Assembly: GCA_023391535.1 (NCBI GenBank)
Contig: JAEWAU010000033.1
Location: forward strand, 1-31,121
DNA length: 31,121 nt
Reading direction: 5' to 3'
Origin: Bacillota bacterium
Lineage (GTDB): Bacteria; Bacillota; Clostridia; Oscillospirales; Ethanoligenentaceae
The notes under the pieces were generated by a model. The model ran no database searches. It worked only from the letters and a program-made list of their open reading frames with translations, and was not told the origin of the DNA. Below are positions 14,893-22,982 of this stretch, piece after piece. Position 1 is the stretch's first letter, and each line of letters starts with the position of its first letter. Position numbers and translations under genes: made by a program.

Positions 14893-15714
14893 TTATCCCT
14901 TCACCGAGCCGGCGGCGATTCCCTTGATGAAGTACTTCTGGAACGACAGGAAAACGATCACCGGCGGCAGCATCCCGATGAGCGCGGCGGCGGCCATGAG
15001 GTTCCAGTTCGCGCCGTAGGTCTGCTGGAAGCTCGCGATGGCGAGCGGCACCGTTTGCATCTCCTGCCGCTGCAGGAAGAAGATGGCGGTTCCGTAGTTG
15101 TTCCAGACGCCCACCGCGTTTAGGATGACCACGGAGGACGTGACGGGCTTGAGCAGCGGGAAAACGATGCGCCAGAACGTCATGGTGCGGCTGCACCCGT
15201 CGATGTAGGCGGCCTCCTCGATCTCGACGGACATGCCCTTGATGAACGAGGTGTAAAGAAAGATGGAAAACGGAAGCACCCCCGTGGTGAGCAGCAGAAT
15301 CATCGCCCAATAGGTGTTGATTCCGTGAATCTGCTTCATGAGCGTATAGAGCGGCACCGTGATGATGATCGTGGGGAACAGCATGCTGAACAGGAACACG
15401 TTGAAGGAGATTTTGTGGAACAAATCTTTGTTGCGCGCGAACGCGTAGCCCGCCATGGAGGCGCACGCCACGAGCAGGAGCATGGCGAATACGGTGAGAA
15501 TCAGCGAGTTCACCATCGCGCGGCCGAGGTGCGAGCTGTTCCACGCCGCCGCGAAGTTCCCGAAATACCACTGCGGCGCCAGGACGCTGGTCCACTTCTG
15601 CGAACTGAACGCCATTACGAGCAGCGAGTAGAACGGGATGAGCGCGAGGAGCATGAGCAGAATCGTCACGGCGATATGCGGAATGTTTTTTGCCGGATGC
15701 GCAGTCTTTTTCAT
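14893..15714 (-). CDS. Carbohydrate ABC transporter permease, MalG type
   Basis: 273 residues with six predicted membrane helices. EEAAYIDGCSRTMTFWRIVFPLLKP is the cytoplasmic EAA loop that contacts the ATPase, and the C-terminus ends with the family's typical FQKYFIKGIAAGSVKG. It pairs with the MalF-type permease encoded just upstream (gap of 3 nt) and with the binding lipoprotein. The neighbouring GH66 and GH13 enzymes suggest alpha-glucan oligosaccharides as substrate. No ATPase gene is in the operon, as is common in Bacillota where one MsmK/MsmX ATPase serves several importers. Confidence 0.95.
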   Translation of the reverse strand: MKKTAHPAKNIPHIAVTILLMLLALIPFYSLLVMAFSSQKWTSVLAPQWYFGNFAAAWNSSHLGRAMVNSLILTVFAMLLLVACASMAGYAFARNKDLFHKISFNVFLFSMLFPTIIITVPLYTLMKQIHGINTYWAMILLLTTGVLPFSIFLYTSFIKGMSVEIEEAAYIDGCSRTMTFWRIVFPLLKPVTSSVVILNAVGVWNNYGTAIFFLQRQEMQTVPLAIASFQQTYGANWNLMAAAALIGMLPPVIVFLSFQKYFIKGIAAGSVKG

Positions 15715-15717
15715 CGG

Positions 15718-16593
15718 TTACAGCTCGACCTCCTTTCGGTTGATGATCACAAGGGAAACGGAAACCGGAACGAGAATGATGAAGAACATGATGATGGCCA
15801 CCGCCGTGGCGTAGCCGGTGGAACCGCCGTACGCGTTGCGGTAAATGAACATGCTCAGCGATTCCGTGGCGAAGCCCGGCCCGCCGTTCGTGAGCGCCAC
15901 GATCACATCGAACACGGCCAGCGAACCGATGATGTTGGTGATGACGTTGATTTTAATGGACGGAATGAGCAGCGGGAGCGTGATGCGCCACAACCGCTGG
16001 AAATAGCCCGCGCCGTCGATCATGCCCGCCTCGTACAAATCCGGATCGATGGACTGCAGCCCGGCCAGATAGATGATCATCGGGCCGCCCACAAACTGCC
16101 AGACGTTCACCGCGATGATGGCCCACATGGCGTTCTTCATGCTGCCGAGCAGGTCGTGAAACAGCCCGGGCGCATGGAGCGAGGAGAGGAGCTGGTAGTA
16201 CGACCCCGTCTGCGGGGAAAGGATCATCAGCCAGATATACCCCATGATGAGGCCGCTGATGACGGCCGGGATGTACACCACCGTGCGGCCGACGCGGTCG
16301 TACCGGGTGTTGTGGTCGAAGATCAGCGCGTAAAGCAGGCCGAAGACGTTGAGCAGCACCGCGCTCACAAGCCCGAACTGCAGCGTGTTCCAGATATCGC
16401 GGATGGCGCGGCTGTCGTGAAAGAAATCGACGAAATTCTTCAGCCCGATGAATTTTCCGGGCGTGATCCCGTTGTAGTTCGTCAGGCTGTACCCGATGCC
16501 CCGAAACAGCGGGTAGATAAAAAAGACGAGGAACAGCAAAATGGCCGGAACCGCCATCAGATGGTAAAACAGATCGCCGGCTTTTTTTCTCAT
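15718..16593 (-). CDS. Carbohydrate ABC transporter permease, MalF type
   Basis: 291 residues, six predicted membrane helices. The EAA loop reads LYEAGMIDGAGYFQRLWRITLPLLIP. The N-terminal helix MAVPAILLFLVFFIYPLFRGIGYSLTN is typical of MalF/UgpA-type permeases. It forms the heterodimeric pore with the downstream MalG-type permease. It lies 180 nt after the binding-protein gene; that gap contains hairpins that may lower expression of the permeases relative to the binding protein. Confidence 0.95.
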   Translation of the reverse strand: MRKKAGDLFYHLMAVPAILLFLVFFIYPLFRGIGYSLTNYNGITPGKFIGLKNFVDFFHDSRAIRDIWNTLQFGLVSAVLLNVFGLLYALIFDHNTRYDRVGRTVVYIPAVISGLIMGYIWLMILSPQTGSYYQLLSSLHAPGLFHDLLGSMKNAMWAIIAVNVWQFVGGPMIIYLAGLQSIDPDLYEAGMIDGAGYFQRLWRITLPLLIPSIKINVITNIIGSLAVFDVIVALTNGGPGFATESLSMFIYRNAYGGSTGYATAVAIIMFFIILVPVSVSLVIINRKEVEL

Positions 16594-16743
16594 AGCAAAA
16601 CCTCATTTTAATATGCGTGTCAAGCGCCGGAATGAGCGCCGAATGTCCGCCGCAAACGGAAGGGGAGCCGGGGCCGCCGCGCATGAACCGGAATTCACCG
16701 CGGCAGCCACGGCCCCACCCGCACGAAACGGTTGCATACCTGT

Positions 16744-16764
16744 CTCCGAACTCTTATCGGAGAT
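16744..16764 (-). other. Stem-loop after the binding-protein gene
   Basis: Perfect 7-bp stem TCTCCGA/TCGGAGA with a 7-nt loop, 8 nt beyond the lipoprotein stop codon and with no T-run. A second, longer stem (GGGGCCG/CGGCCCC, about 16670-16716) follows in the same gap. These are likely 3'-protecting or attenuating structures that set the ratio of binding protein to permeases. Confidence 0.5.
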
Positions 16765-16772
16765 TCCTGTCG

Positions 16773-18107
16773 TCAGCTCAGGCCCTTTTTCCAGGCCGCC
16801 AGCCACGCGTCGGCAAACGCCGAGGAGGTTTTGAAGCCGCCCGCGAAAAGCTCCTGGATCATCTTGCCCTGGTCGTCGCCGCTGAACCCGGAGGGCGCCG
16901 CGGCCCAGTCGAGCTTGGCTACGCTGCTGTCCTTGGTGACGGCCGAAACGTCATCCTTGAGCACGCCCCAGTTGGATTCGACGTTCGGATTCGTGCTGGG
17001 CTCCTGCTTCGCCTCGCTCACCGCTTTGAGGTTCTCGTCCTGCAGGATGTACGACAGAACCTTTTGGGCCGCGTCCACGTTCTTCGAGGTGCTGGAAAGA
17101 TAGATGTTGCCGTCCGGCGCGCTGCCGATGGCGGGCTTGCTGCCGTCCAGAAGAGCCGGATAGTAGGTGATCCCCGCGAAGGAGGTATCCGAATTCACCT
17201 TCGCCACGTTGGACATGGCCCAGAGGCCCTGGCAGATGAACGCGGCCTTGCCCTGCGCGAACGCCGCGGTCTGGTTGTCGTAGGTGGCCGTGACGACGTC
17301 GGAATTGATCAGCCCGTCCTTCTGAAGCTCCAGAAGATCGGACGCGAACGTGGCGACGGCGCCCGAAGCGGAGTTATCCCAGCCAAGCGAACTGAAATTG
17401 CCGCTCAGCATCGCCTTCTGCTGGTCCACATAGCTCAGCTTTTCCATGGCCGGGGCCATCATCGTGAACTGCACCATCTGGTTGAGCATCCAGCCGTCTT
17501 TCGCGCCGATGTAAAACGGCGTAACGCCGGGCATCTTCGCCTTGATCGTCTTGAGGTTCGCCACAAATTCCGGCCATGTCGCCGCCTGTTTGAGGCCGAG
17601 CTGGCTGAAAATCTTCTTGTTGTAGATGAGGCCGACCTCCGTTTTCAAAAACGGCACGCAGTAGATCTTCCCGGATTTTACGTCGGTGGAATCGGTTTTC
17701 ATCTCCGGGCTCAGGTTCGACCACCACGGCATGTTCGTGAGATCCACGAACTTGTTGTTGTCGATCATATCCTGCGTCACCGAGCAGCTGATGAGATCCG
17801 GCACGTCGCCCGAGGCCATCTTGACCTGCAGGGTGTTCGTCGCTTCCTTCTGGTACTGCTGCTCCACCGTGATACCGTCCTTGTTGGCGGCGTTATACGT
17901 TTTGAAAAAGGCGTTCCAGAAATCCACGAGTTCCACCGTTCCGCTGAAGAACACCAGCTTTATCGGCTTCACCGTGCTTGTTTGGCTCGACGAGCTGCTG
18001 CCCGATGTGGCGGCGCTCGACGCTTTTTTCGCGGAAGAGCTGCAGCCCGCCGTAACCGAAGCGAGCATCAGCGCCGCCGTGAAAAGGGCAACTGTTTTTT
18101 TGAACAT
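16773..18107 (-). CDS. Sugar ABC transporter substrate-binding lipoprotein
   Basis: 444 residues, family 1 extracellular solute-binding protein (MalE/MsmE class). The signal peptide MFKKTVALFTAALMLASVTA ends in a lipobox with Cys22 (VTAGC), followed by a Ser/Lys-rich linker, so it is anchored on the outer face of the membrane. Internal stretches such as VYCVPFLKTEVGLIYN-like IYCVPFLKTEVGLIYNKKIF and AAFAQGKAAFICQGLWAM are typical of this fold. It is the first gene of the operon with two permeases, GH66 and GH13, pointing to alpha-1,6-gluco-oligosaccharides. GGAGGAGG-type ribosome-binding site just before the ATG. It diverges from the YesM/YesN pair that probably induces it. Confidence 0.95.
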   Translation of the reverse strand: MFKKTVALFTAALMLASVTAGCSSSAKKASSAATSGSSSSSQTSTVKPIKLVFFSGTVELVDFWNAFFKTYNAANKDGITVEQQYQKEATNTLQVKMASGDVPDLISCSVTQDMIDNNKFVDLTNMPWWSNLSPEMKTDSTDVKSGKIYCVPFLKTEVGLIYNKKIFSQLGLKQAATWPEFVANLKTIKAKMPGVTPFYIGAKDGWMLNQMVQFTMMAPAMEKLSYVDQQKAMLSGNFSSLGWDNSASGAVATFASDLLELQKDGLINSDVVTATYDNQTAAFAQGKAAFICQGLWAMSNVAKVNSDTSFAGITYYPALLDGSKPAIGSAPDGNIYLSSTSKNVDAAQKVLSYILQDENLKAVSEAKQEPSTNPNVESNWGVLKDDVSAVTKDSSVAKLDWAAAPSGFSGDDQGKMIQELFAGGFKTSSAFADAWLAAWKKGLS

Positions 18108-18153
18108 ACCTGTACCTCCTCCGGATTTTGAGTGGTCTTCTGTTTGCGTTTTT

Positions 18154-18181
18154 ATTATAACTGCACAGAATTCATTTTGAA
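18154..18181 (-). promoter_or_regulatory. Probable promoter of the alpha-glucan operon
   Basis: Minus-strand TATAAT (18159-18154) is a perfect -10. A weak -35, TTCAAA (18181-18176), lies 16 bp upstream. A weak -35 is what an activator-dependent promoter would show, and an AraC-type regulator (YesN-like) is encoded divergently. Confidence 0.6.
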
Positions 18182-18270
18182 ATTCCTATTATTTATGGTT
18201 CGGGTACGATTTTCTATGCAATGCTTGTCCGTTTTCCGTAAAAAGCGTATGGTATTAGTGGAAGCAAACG

Positions 18271-18399
18271 GGATGTTGCAAAACGCATCCGATGCGTTTT
18301 GCAACATCCGGCCAAAACGACGCTTGGGGCGTTCCGCCCCATTTTGCTGCGCTACGCTGCGCAAAACCGCGTCCTTTTGGAGCCCCCAGGCGGCCGGAT
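18271..18399. repeat. Highly folded intergenic element (39-nt palindrome plus branched hairpin)
   Basis: Part 1 (18271-18309) is a perfect palindrome with 19-bp arms around one C. Part 2 has outer arms ATCCGGCC (18306-18313) and GGCCGGAT (18392-18399), then CCAAAACGACGC (18312-18323) facing GCGTCCTTTTGG (18369-18380) with one mismatch. It encloses two smaller stems: TGGGGCG/CGCCCCA (18325-18341) and TTTTGC/GCAAAA (18342-18366). It could be a dispersed MITE- or REP-like repeat, or a structured leader of the kinase gene. No coding potential seen. Confidence 0.75.
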
Positions 18400-18420
18400 T
18401 TTTATTTCGAGGTGAGTGCA

Positions 18421-20274
18421 TTGGCGGGCAGGTGGCTGGATTTTATCCGGCGAAAGCACAACAGTATCGCGTTCAAGCTGCTGGTGGGCACGAGTTTTCT
18501 GGTGGTCTGCCCCATCCTCATCGCGTCCACCGTTTCCTACTCCCAGTATACGGCGAACCTGGAGCAAAAATCGGCCGACGCGAACTACCAGACCATCGTG
18601 CAGCTCTCCTACAGCCTCGGTTCCTACCTCGACCAGCTCTTTCAGGTTTCCGGCACGGTTTATTACAACAACGACCTGATGAACAGCCTTTCCGCCTCCG
18701 CCGGAACCGGCTACGCGCAGCTTCAGAAGGAATGGACGCTGGAGGAACAGCTGGGCGAAACGTTTATCAGCCCACGCGACGATATTCTGAGCGCGTACAT
18801 CTTCGCGGACGGCCGGGTTTACCGCGCCGGGGCGTACAATCTGGCCGTTAACCCGGGAATCGATTACCGCTCCCTGAGCTGGTACCAAAGCGCGCTGAAA
18901 AGCGACACGGCCATCTACGTGCCCACGCATACCGACGAGTTCGTTTCGGATCCGCATCAGGTTTTTTCCGTCGTGCGCCGCATCAACAATATCGTCAAAA
19001 CCGGGAAGCTTCTGGGCGTGCTCGAGATCAACGTGGATTACTCCACCATCCGTTCCATCTGCGACCAGATTCAGCCGGGAGTGGACGGCGGCCTGCTGAT
19101 CGAGGACCAGAACCGATCCGTCATCTATTCGAGCGTTCAGAACAAGGACGACCGCGCGCTGTACGATCTGGTGAAGAAAAACAACCGAAAGTATTTTACG
19201 GCCACGCTGCAGGGCCGTCCATATATTCTGAGCTCCATCGCCGTGCCGGACGCGAACTGGACGATCATCTCCGTAAGCTCCGTGAAGGAACTCAACAAAT
19301 CGGCCGCGCAAACCCGCAACATCACGTTTCTCATCGCGCTGCTCTGCGCCGTTCCCGCGGTGCTTCTGCTGTTTCTCTATATCCGCGATTTCCTGCGGCC
19401 GCTTCTGCGCATCGTGGCGCTCATGAAGGACGTTCAGGGCGGCAACCTCGACGTATCCTTCCCCGAAAAGCGCAAGGACGAAATCGGTTACCTCGGCTCC
19501 TCGTTCAACAAAATGGTGGCCGAAATCAGCGGCATGATTCAGGAAAACACCCGACTGGTGCGGGAGGTTTACGAAACCCGGCTTTTGCAGAACGAGGCCC
19601 AGCTCAACGCGCTCTACAGCCAGATCAAGCCGCACTTCCTGTTCAACACGCTCAATATGATCAGCCTTCTCATCCGCTGCAACAAAAGCGACGAGGCGCT
19701 CGGGAGCATCGAGAAGCTCAGCGACCTGCTGCGCGGCATGACGCACGCGAGCCGCGATATCACGGTGCGCGAGGAACTCGGCCTGCTCGAAGCCTACCTC
19801 GGCATCCAGAGCACCCGGTACGGCAGCCGCCTCGCCTACGAGATCGACATCGACCAAAGCCTCTACGGGTACGTCATTCCGGCCCTCACCTTCCAGCCCA
19901 TTGTGGAAAACACCATCGTGCACGGGTGCGAAAAACAGAATAAGAGCATTTTCATCCGCATCTCCTCGCACATCGGCGGGCGCACGGTGGAATTTTTGCT
20001 CGAGGATAACGCCGGCGGCATGAGCTCCGAAACCCTCGCCACCCTGCGCGGCGAACTCAGCCGCGCGCAGTACGAGAGCCGGCGCTTCGACGCCGGAAGC
20101 GCCGGCCCGCCCAGGGGCGGCCGGGGCATCGGCCTGCTCAACGTCAACCAGCGCCTCAAAATGAAGTTCGGCGACGAATATGGGCTCCTGATCGAAAGCG
20201 CGGACGAAACCGGCACGCGAATTCGCCTGGTGCTGCCCAAATACGGGTATTCGGAGGAAACCGGCGATGTATAA
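18421..20274 (+). CDS. YesM-type sensor histidine kinase
   Basis: 617 residues. Membrane helices near 17-38 and 300-322 flank an extracellular Cache-like sensor of about 260 residues. A HAMP domain follows (about 322-375), then the His_kinase domain with QIKPHFLFNTLNMI (phospho-acceptor His405) and an ATPase domain (PIVENTIVHGCE, GGRGIGLLNVNQRL). This class senses sugars or their binding protein outside the cell and phosphorylates a YesN-type regulator; its gene overlaps this one by 8 nt. The start is TTG at 18421, with GAGGTGA 5 nt upstream. GTG at 18412 is an in-frame alternative, and upstream frame is the folded repeat. It probably induces the divergent alpha-glucan operon. Confidence 0.93.
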   Translation: MAGRWLDFIRRKHNSIAFKLLVGTSFLVVCPILIASTVSYSQYTANLEQKSADANYQTIVQLSYSLGSYLDQLFQVSGTVYYNNDLMNSLSASAGTGYAQLQKEWTLEEQLGETFISPRDDILSAYIFADGRVYRAGAYNLAVNPGIDYRSLSWYQSALKSDTAIYVPTHTDEFVSDPHQVFSVVRRINNIVKTGKLLGVLEINVDYSTIRSICDQIQPGVDGGLLIEDQNRSVIYSSVQNKDDRALYDLVKKNNRKYFTATLQGRPYILSSIAVPDANWTIISVSSVKELNKSAAQTRNITFLIALLCAVPAVLLLFLYIRDFLRPLLRIVALMKDVQGGNLDVSFPEKRKDEIGYLGSSFNKMVAEISGMIQENTRLVREVYETRLLQNEAQLNALYSQIKPHFLFNTLNMISLLIRCNKSDEALGSIEKLSDLLRGMTHASRDITVREELGLLEAYLGIQSTRYGSRLAYEIDIDQSLYGYVIPALTFQPIVENTIVHGCEKQNKSIFIRISSHIGGRTVEFLLEDNAGGMSSETLATLRGELSRAQYESRRFDAGSAGPPRGGRGIGLLNVNQRLKMKFGDEYGLLIESADETGTRIRLVLPKYGYSEETGDV

Positions 20275-21859
20275 CCTTATGATCGTGGATGACGAGCCCC
20301 TGATGCGGGAATTTATCAAAACGAACATCTCTTCCATAGACCCCGCCTGGCGCTTCGCCGGTGAGGCGTCGGACGGCGCCGAGGCGCTGCGTTTTCTGGA
20401 AAATCATACGGCGGACCTCGTGCTCACCGATATCAAGATGCCCGTGATGGACGGCATCGAGCTCTGCCGGCGGCTCAAGGCGAAGAATCCGCGCCAGGAG
20501 ATCGTCATTCTTTCCGGCTACGACGAGTTCGCCCTCGCGCAGGAGGCCATGAAGTATCAGGTTCACGGGTATCTGCTCAAGCCCATCAAAATACCGGCCC
20601 TGCAGGAGGTGCTCGCGGAGGTCGTCGCCGCTCTGGAGCGAAACTCGAAGGAAGAGATCGCCCTTCAGGCCATGCGGACTTTGAACACGGATTACAAAAG
20701 CCACATCTGCCGCAGCTACCTGCGCGCCGTCATCCAGAACTCCAACACGGAGATCAAGGCCCTGCATCCGATGGTCTACCGCCTGAAGCTCGAGCTGATG
20801 CAGGGCGAAGGCATCGTTTTGCTGCTTAGGCTGGATGTCGAGTCGCTCCTTCTCCAAAAGCTGCCGCCCGAAGATCTGGCCGTTTTCTATTACGTGCTCT
20901 ACCAAATCGCCTCCGAGGTCGTGGAGGAAAGCGGGTCCGGCTGGGTCGTTCTGGATTCCGCCGAAAACACGGTGGCGTACCTCACGGCGGAAAGCCGCGA
21001 AGCGCTGGAACGCGGCTGCACGGAAATTTACGCGAAAATCTCCGCGCTCATGGCGGCGCACACGGGCCTCACCGTCACCGGCTGCATCGGCTCGGCCAAA
21101 AGCGATGTGCTCGAAATGGCCGCTTCCTACGAGGACGCGGCGCAGCTCACCGCGTTCTGGCTGTTGCATGGCGGAAACACGCTCTACCGCAGCGAGCCTT
21201 CCCGGCCCGGCCCCGCTTTTGCCAAAGCCGAAAAAGCGGCCGCGGGTATTGCGGCCAGTCTCGCGCAAAAAGATCAGGCCGGGTTCTACGCCGCCGTGGA
21301 CGAATACCTCTCCGCTCCGGACGCTTCGGCTTTCCCGGATACACTGCGCTACCTGCTGTTTTTGCTGCAAAAGGTGCTTGCGTCCGGCTCCGATCCGGGC
21401 GGCGAGCGGTTCGCCGCCTGCCTCGGCGGCATCCGCAAGGCCGTTTCGGGCGGCGCGGCGCCCGATATTCCGCGCCTGTATCGGGAGGTTTTGCAAACGG
21501 CCGGCGGGAACGCGGAAAGCGCCCCGGAAAAAAGCGGGATGCAGCAGCAGGTGGACTGCGCGAAGGAATTCATCTACCGGCACTTCGCGGAGCCGATCAC
21601 CCTTTCCCAGATCGCCGATTACCTGAACCTTTCCCCGAACTACCTCAGCAAGATTTTCCATGAGCTGGTGGGGGAATCGTATATCAAATTCATCACGCGC
21701 ATCCGCATGGAGCAGGCGGCCAAACTGCTCACGGCTTCCCCGAAGCTCCACATCTCCGCCATTGCGGAGAAAGCGGGGTACTATAACCTCAAGCACTTTA
21801 ACTTCGTGTTCAAGGAGTTTTACGGCGTCACCCCCACCGAATACCAGGAAAGCCGCTGA
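20267..21859 (+). CDS. YesN-type response regulator (REC + AraC HTH)
   Basis: 530 residues. The receiver domain (1-120) has the acidic pocket IVDDEPL, phospho-acceptor Asp55 in VLTDIKMPVMDG, and Lys in YLLKPI. A long middle region (120-420) without a motif I recognise is followed by an AraC-type double helix-turn-helix (about 430-530), with LSQIADYLNLSPNYLSKIFHELVGESYIKF and YYNLKHFNFVFKEFYGVTPTEYQ. It receives phosphate from the YesM-type kinase, whose gene end overlaps its start by 8 nt. The probable target is the weak -35 promoter of the divergent alpha-glucan operon. No clear terminator was seen after it. Confidence 0.95.
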   Translation: MYNLMIVDDEPLMREFIKTNISSIDPAWRFAGEASDGAEALRFLENHTADLVLTDIKMPVMDGIELCRRLKAKNPRQEIVILSGYDEFALAQEAMKYQVHGYLLKPIKIPALQEVLAEVVAALERNSKEEIALQAMRTLNTDYKSHICRSYLRAVIQNSNTEIKALHPMVYRLKLELMQGEGIVLLLRLDVESLLLQKLPPEDLAVFYYVLYQIASEVVEESGSGWVVLDSAENTVAYLTAESREALERGCTEIYAKISALMAAHTGLTVTGCIGSAKSDVLEMAASYEDAAQLTAFWLLHGGNTLYRSEPSRPGPAFAKAEKAAAGIAASLAQKDQAGFYAAVDEYLSAPDASAFPDTLRYLLFLLQKVLASGSDPGGERFAACLGGIRKAVSGGAAPDIPRLYREVLQTAGGNAESAPEKSGMQQQVDCAKEFIYRHFAEPITLSQIADYLNLSPNYLSKIFHELVGESYIKFITRIRMEQAAKLLTASPKLHISAIAEKAGYYNLKHFNFVFKEFYGVTPTEYQESR

Positions 21860-21916
21860 TTTTTTCGGCCGCCAAAGGCGGAAAGAAATTTCCGGGGCCG
21901 TATCGGCGCGCCGGCT

Positions 21917-22198
21917 TTATGCCGCCGCGCCGCTGCTTTCCGCGCCGCTCTGCGCGGGGTGCTGCCGGCCCGCCACGTCGATGGTGTAATTCTGCGTGTA
22001 GATCAGCTGCGAGATCGGCACGATTTTGTAGCCCTGCTTCTGCAGGCTTTCGAGGATGCCCGGCAGCGCCTCGGGCGTGTGGAGCGCCGCGTTGTGGAAC
22101 AGGATGATGGAGCCGTCGTGCACCTTGGAAAGCACGTTCTTCTGAATTTGAGAAGCGCCGATTCCTTTCCAGTCCAGGCTATCATCGTTGGATACAAA
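21917..22198 (-). pseudogene. 5'-truncated polysaccharide deacetylase remnant
   Basis: The minus-strand frame from about 22198 reads SLDWKGIGASQIQKNVLSKV, then HDGSIILFHNAALHTPEALP, then QGYKIVPISQLIYTQNYTID, and stops at 21917. This is the C-terminal third of a NodB/CE4 polysaccharide deacetylase of the spore-former type. The N-terminal part with the metal-binding Asp/His motifs is missing. Upstream of about 22200 the frame turns into unrelated sequence leading into the regulatory repeats of the next operon. A GTG at 22135 could start a 72-residue product, but it would lack the catalytic core. Likely a gene cut when the adjoining two-component/exporter unit arrived or was rearranged. Confidence 0.8.
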
Positions 22199-22246
22199 AG
22201 TGCGGGCGATGCCGCGCGGTTTTTTCCTCGCCGAAATGCGGGAAAT

Positions 22247-22268
22247 CCGTTTAAACTCCGTTTATAAT
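22247..22268 (+). promoter_or_regulatory. Two 11-bp-phased direct repeats and -10 before the OmpR-type regulator
   Basis: CCGTTTA at 22247-22253 and again at 22258-22264, exactly 11 bp apart, running into TATAAT at 22263-22268. No -35 matching sigma-A is seen. The same heptamer with the same period occurs four times before the exporter gene (24043-24082). This suggests autoregulation by the response regulator encoded at 22305. Confidence 0.7.
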
Positions 22269-22304
22269 GGTATGGTAGGATGAGAATGAAAATGGGGTGA
22301 TGGG

Positions 22305-22982
22305 GTGAACCGCATCATAGTCGTCGACGACGACGAATACATCCGCGAGCTTGTGTGCACGCTGCTTCGGAACGAAGGCTATCCGGTCGTGGAAGCCTGC
22401 GACGGGCGCGACGCGCTCCGGAAGCTGGGCGAACAACCGGTGGATTTGTGCGTGCTCGACGTGATGATGCCGCATATGGACGGCTTTGAATTTTGCAGGG
22501 CCGCCCGAAAGTACTACGAAAATCTCCCCATACTGATGCTGACGGCCAAGGGCGAAATCAGCCAGAAAATAAAAGGCTTCGATTTGGGCTGCGACGACTA
22601 CCTCACCAAGCCGTTCGAAGGGGCGGAGCTGGTGGCGCGGGTTCGGGCGCTGCTCAGGCGGTACCATATCGACCTTGCGGAGAAAATTGCGGTTGGCAAA
22701 GTCAATCTGGATAAAAGCAGCTATACGGTTGCCGTAAACGGCCGGCAATCCGATATTCCCCGGAAAGAATTCGAGCTTTTGTATAAGCTGGGAAACAGCG
22801 CGGGCAAAACCCTGATGCGCGACGATCTGATCGAGGACATCTGGGGCTACGATTTCGGCGGAAACGAGCGCACGCTGGACGTCCATGTCAACCGGCTGCG
22901 CGAGCGCTTTCCCGCAGAGGAATGCGGCTTTAAAATCACCACCGTAAGAGGTTTGGGCTACCGGCTGGAGGTTCTGCCATGA
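22305..22982 (+). CDS. OmpR-family response regulator
   Basis: 225 residues. The receiver domain (1-120) has IIVVDDDEYIREL, Asp52 in CVLDVMMPHMDG, and Lys in YLTKPFEG. The winged-helix DNA-binding domain (about 128-225) has ELLYKLGNSAGKTLMRDDLI and NERTLDVHVNRLRERF. The start is GTG at 22305, with GGGGTGAT close upstream. The stop overlaps the kinase ATG by 4 nt (ATGA). It probably binds the CCGTTTA-type repeats before its own gene and before the DrrAB-type exporter downstream. Confidence 0.95.
   Translation: MNRIIVVDDDEYIRELVCTLLRNEGYPVVEACDGRDALRKLGEQPVDLCVLDVMMPHMDGFEFCRAARKYYENLPILMLTAKGEISQKIKGFDLGCDDYLTKPFEGAELVARVRALLRRYHIDLAEKIAVGKVNLDKSSYTVAVNGRQSDIPRKEFELLYKLGNSAGKTLMRDDLIEDIWGYDFGGNERTLDVHVNRLRERFPAEECGFKITTVRGLGYRLEVLP

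Larger units (their letters stand above)
18108..18420. other. Divergent regulatory region, binding lipoprotein / YesM-type kinase
   Basis: 313 nt with no gene. It holds the minus-strand promoter (18154-18181) and the folded element (18271-18399). A weak plus-strand candidate promoter is TTGTCC (18225-18230) / TATGGT (18248-18253) with a 17-bp spacer, which would place the folded element in the kinase leader. Confidence 0.5.

Noticed and set aside
18155..18421. Minus-strand open frame of about 88 codons and the upstream extension of the kinase through the folded element
   Set aside because: Both read through the palindromic repeat. They lack a ribosome-binding site and any family feature, and such frames arise passively from the repeat.
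20156..21796. Long minus-strand frame opposite the YesN-type regulator
   Set aside because: Antisense shadow typical of high-GC genes; composition has no domain signature.
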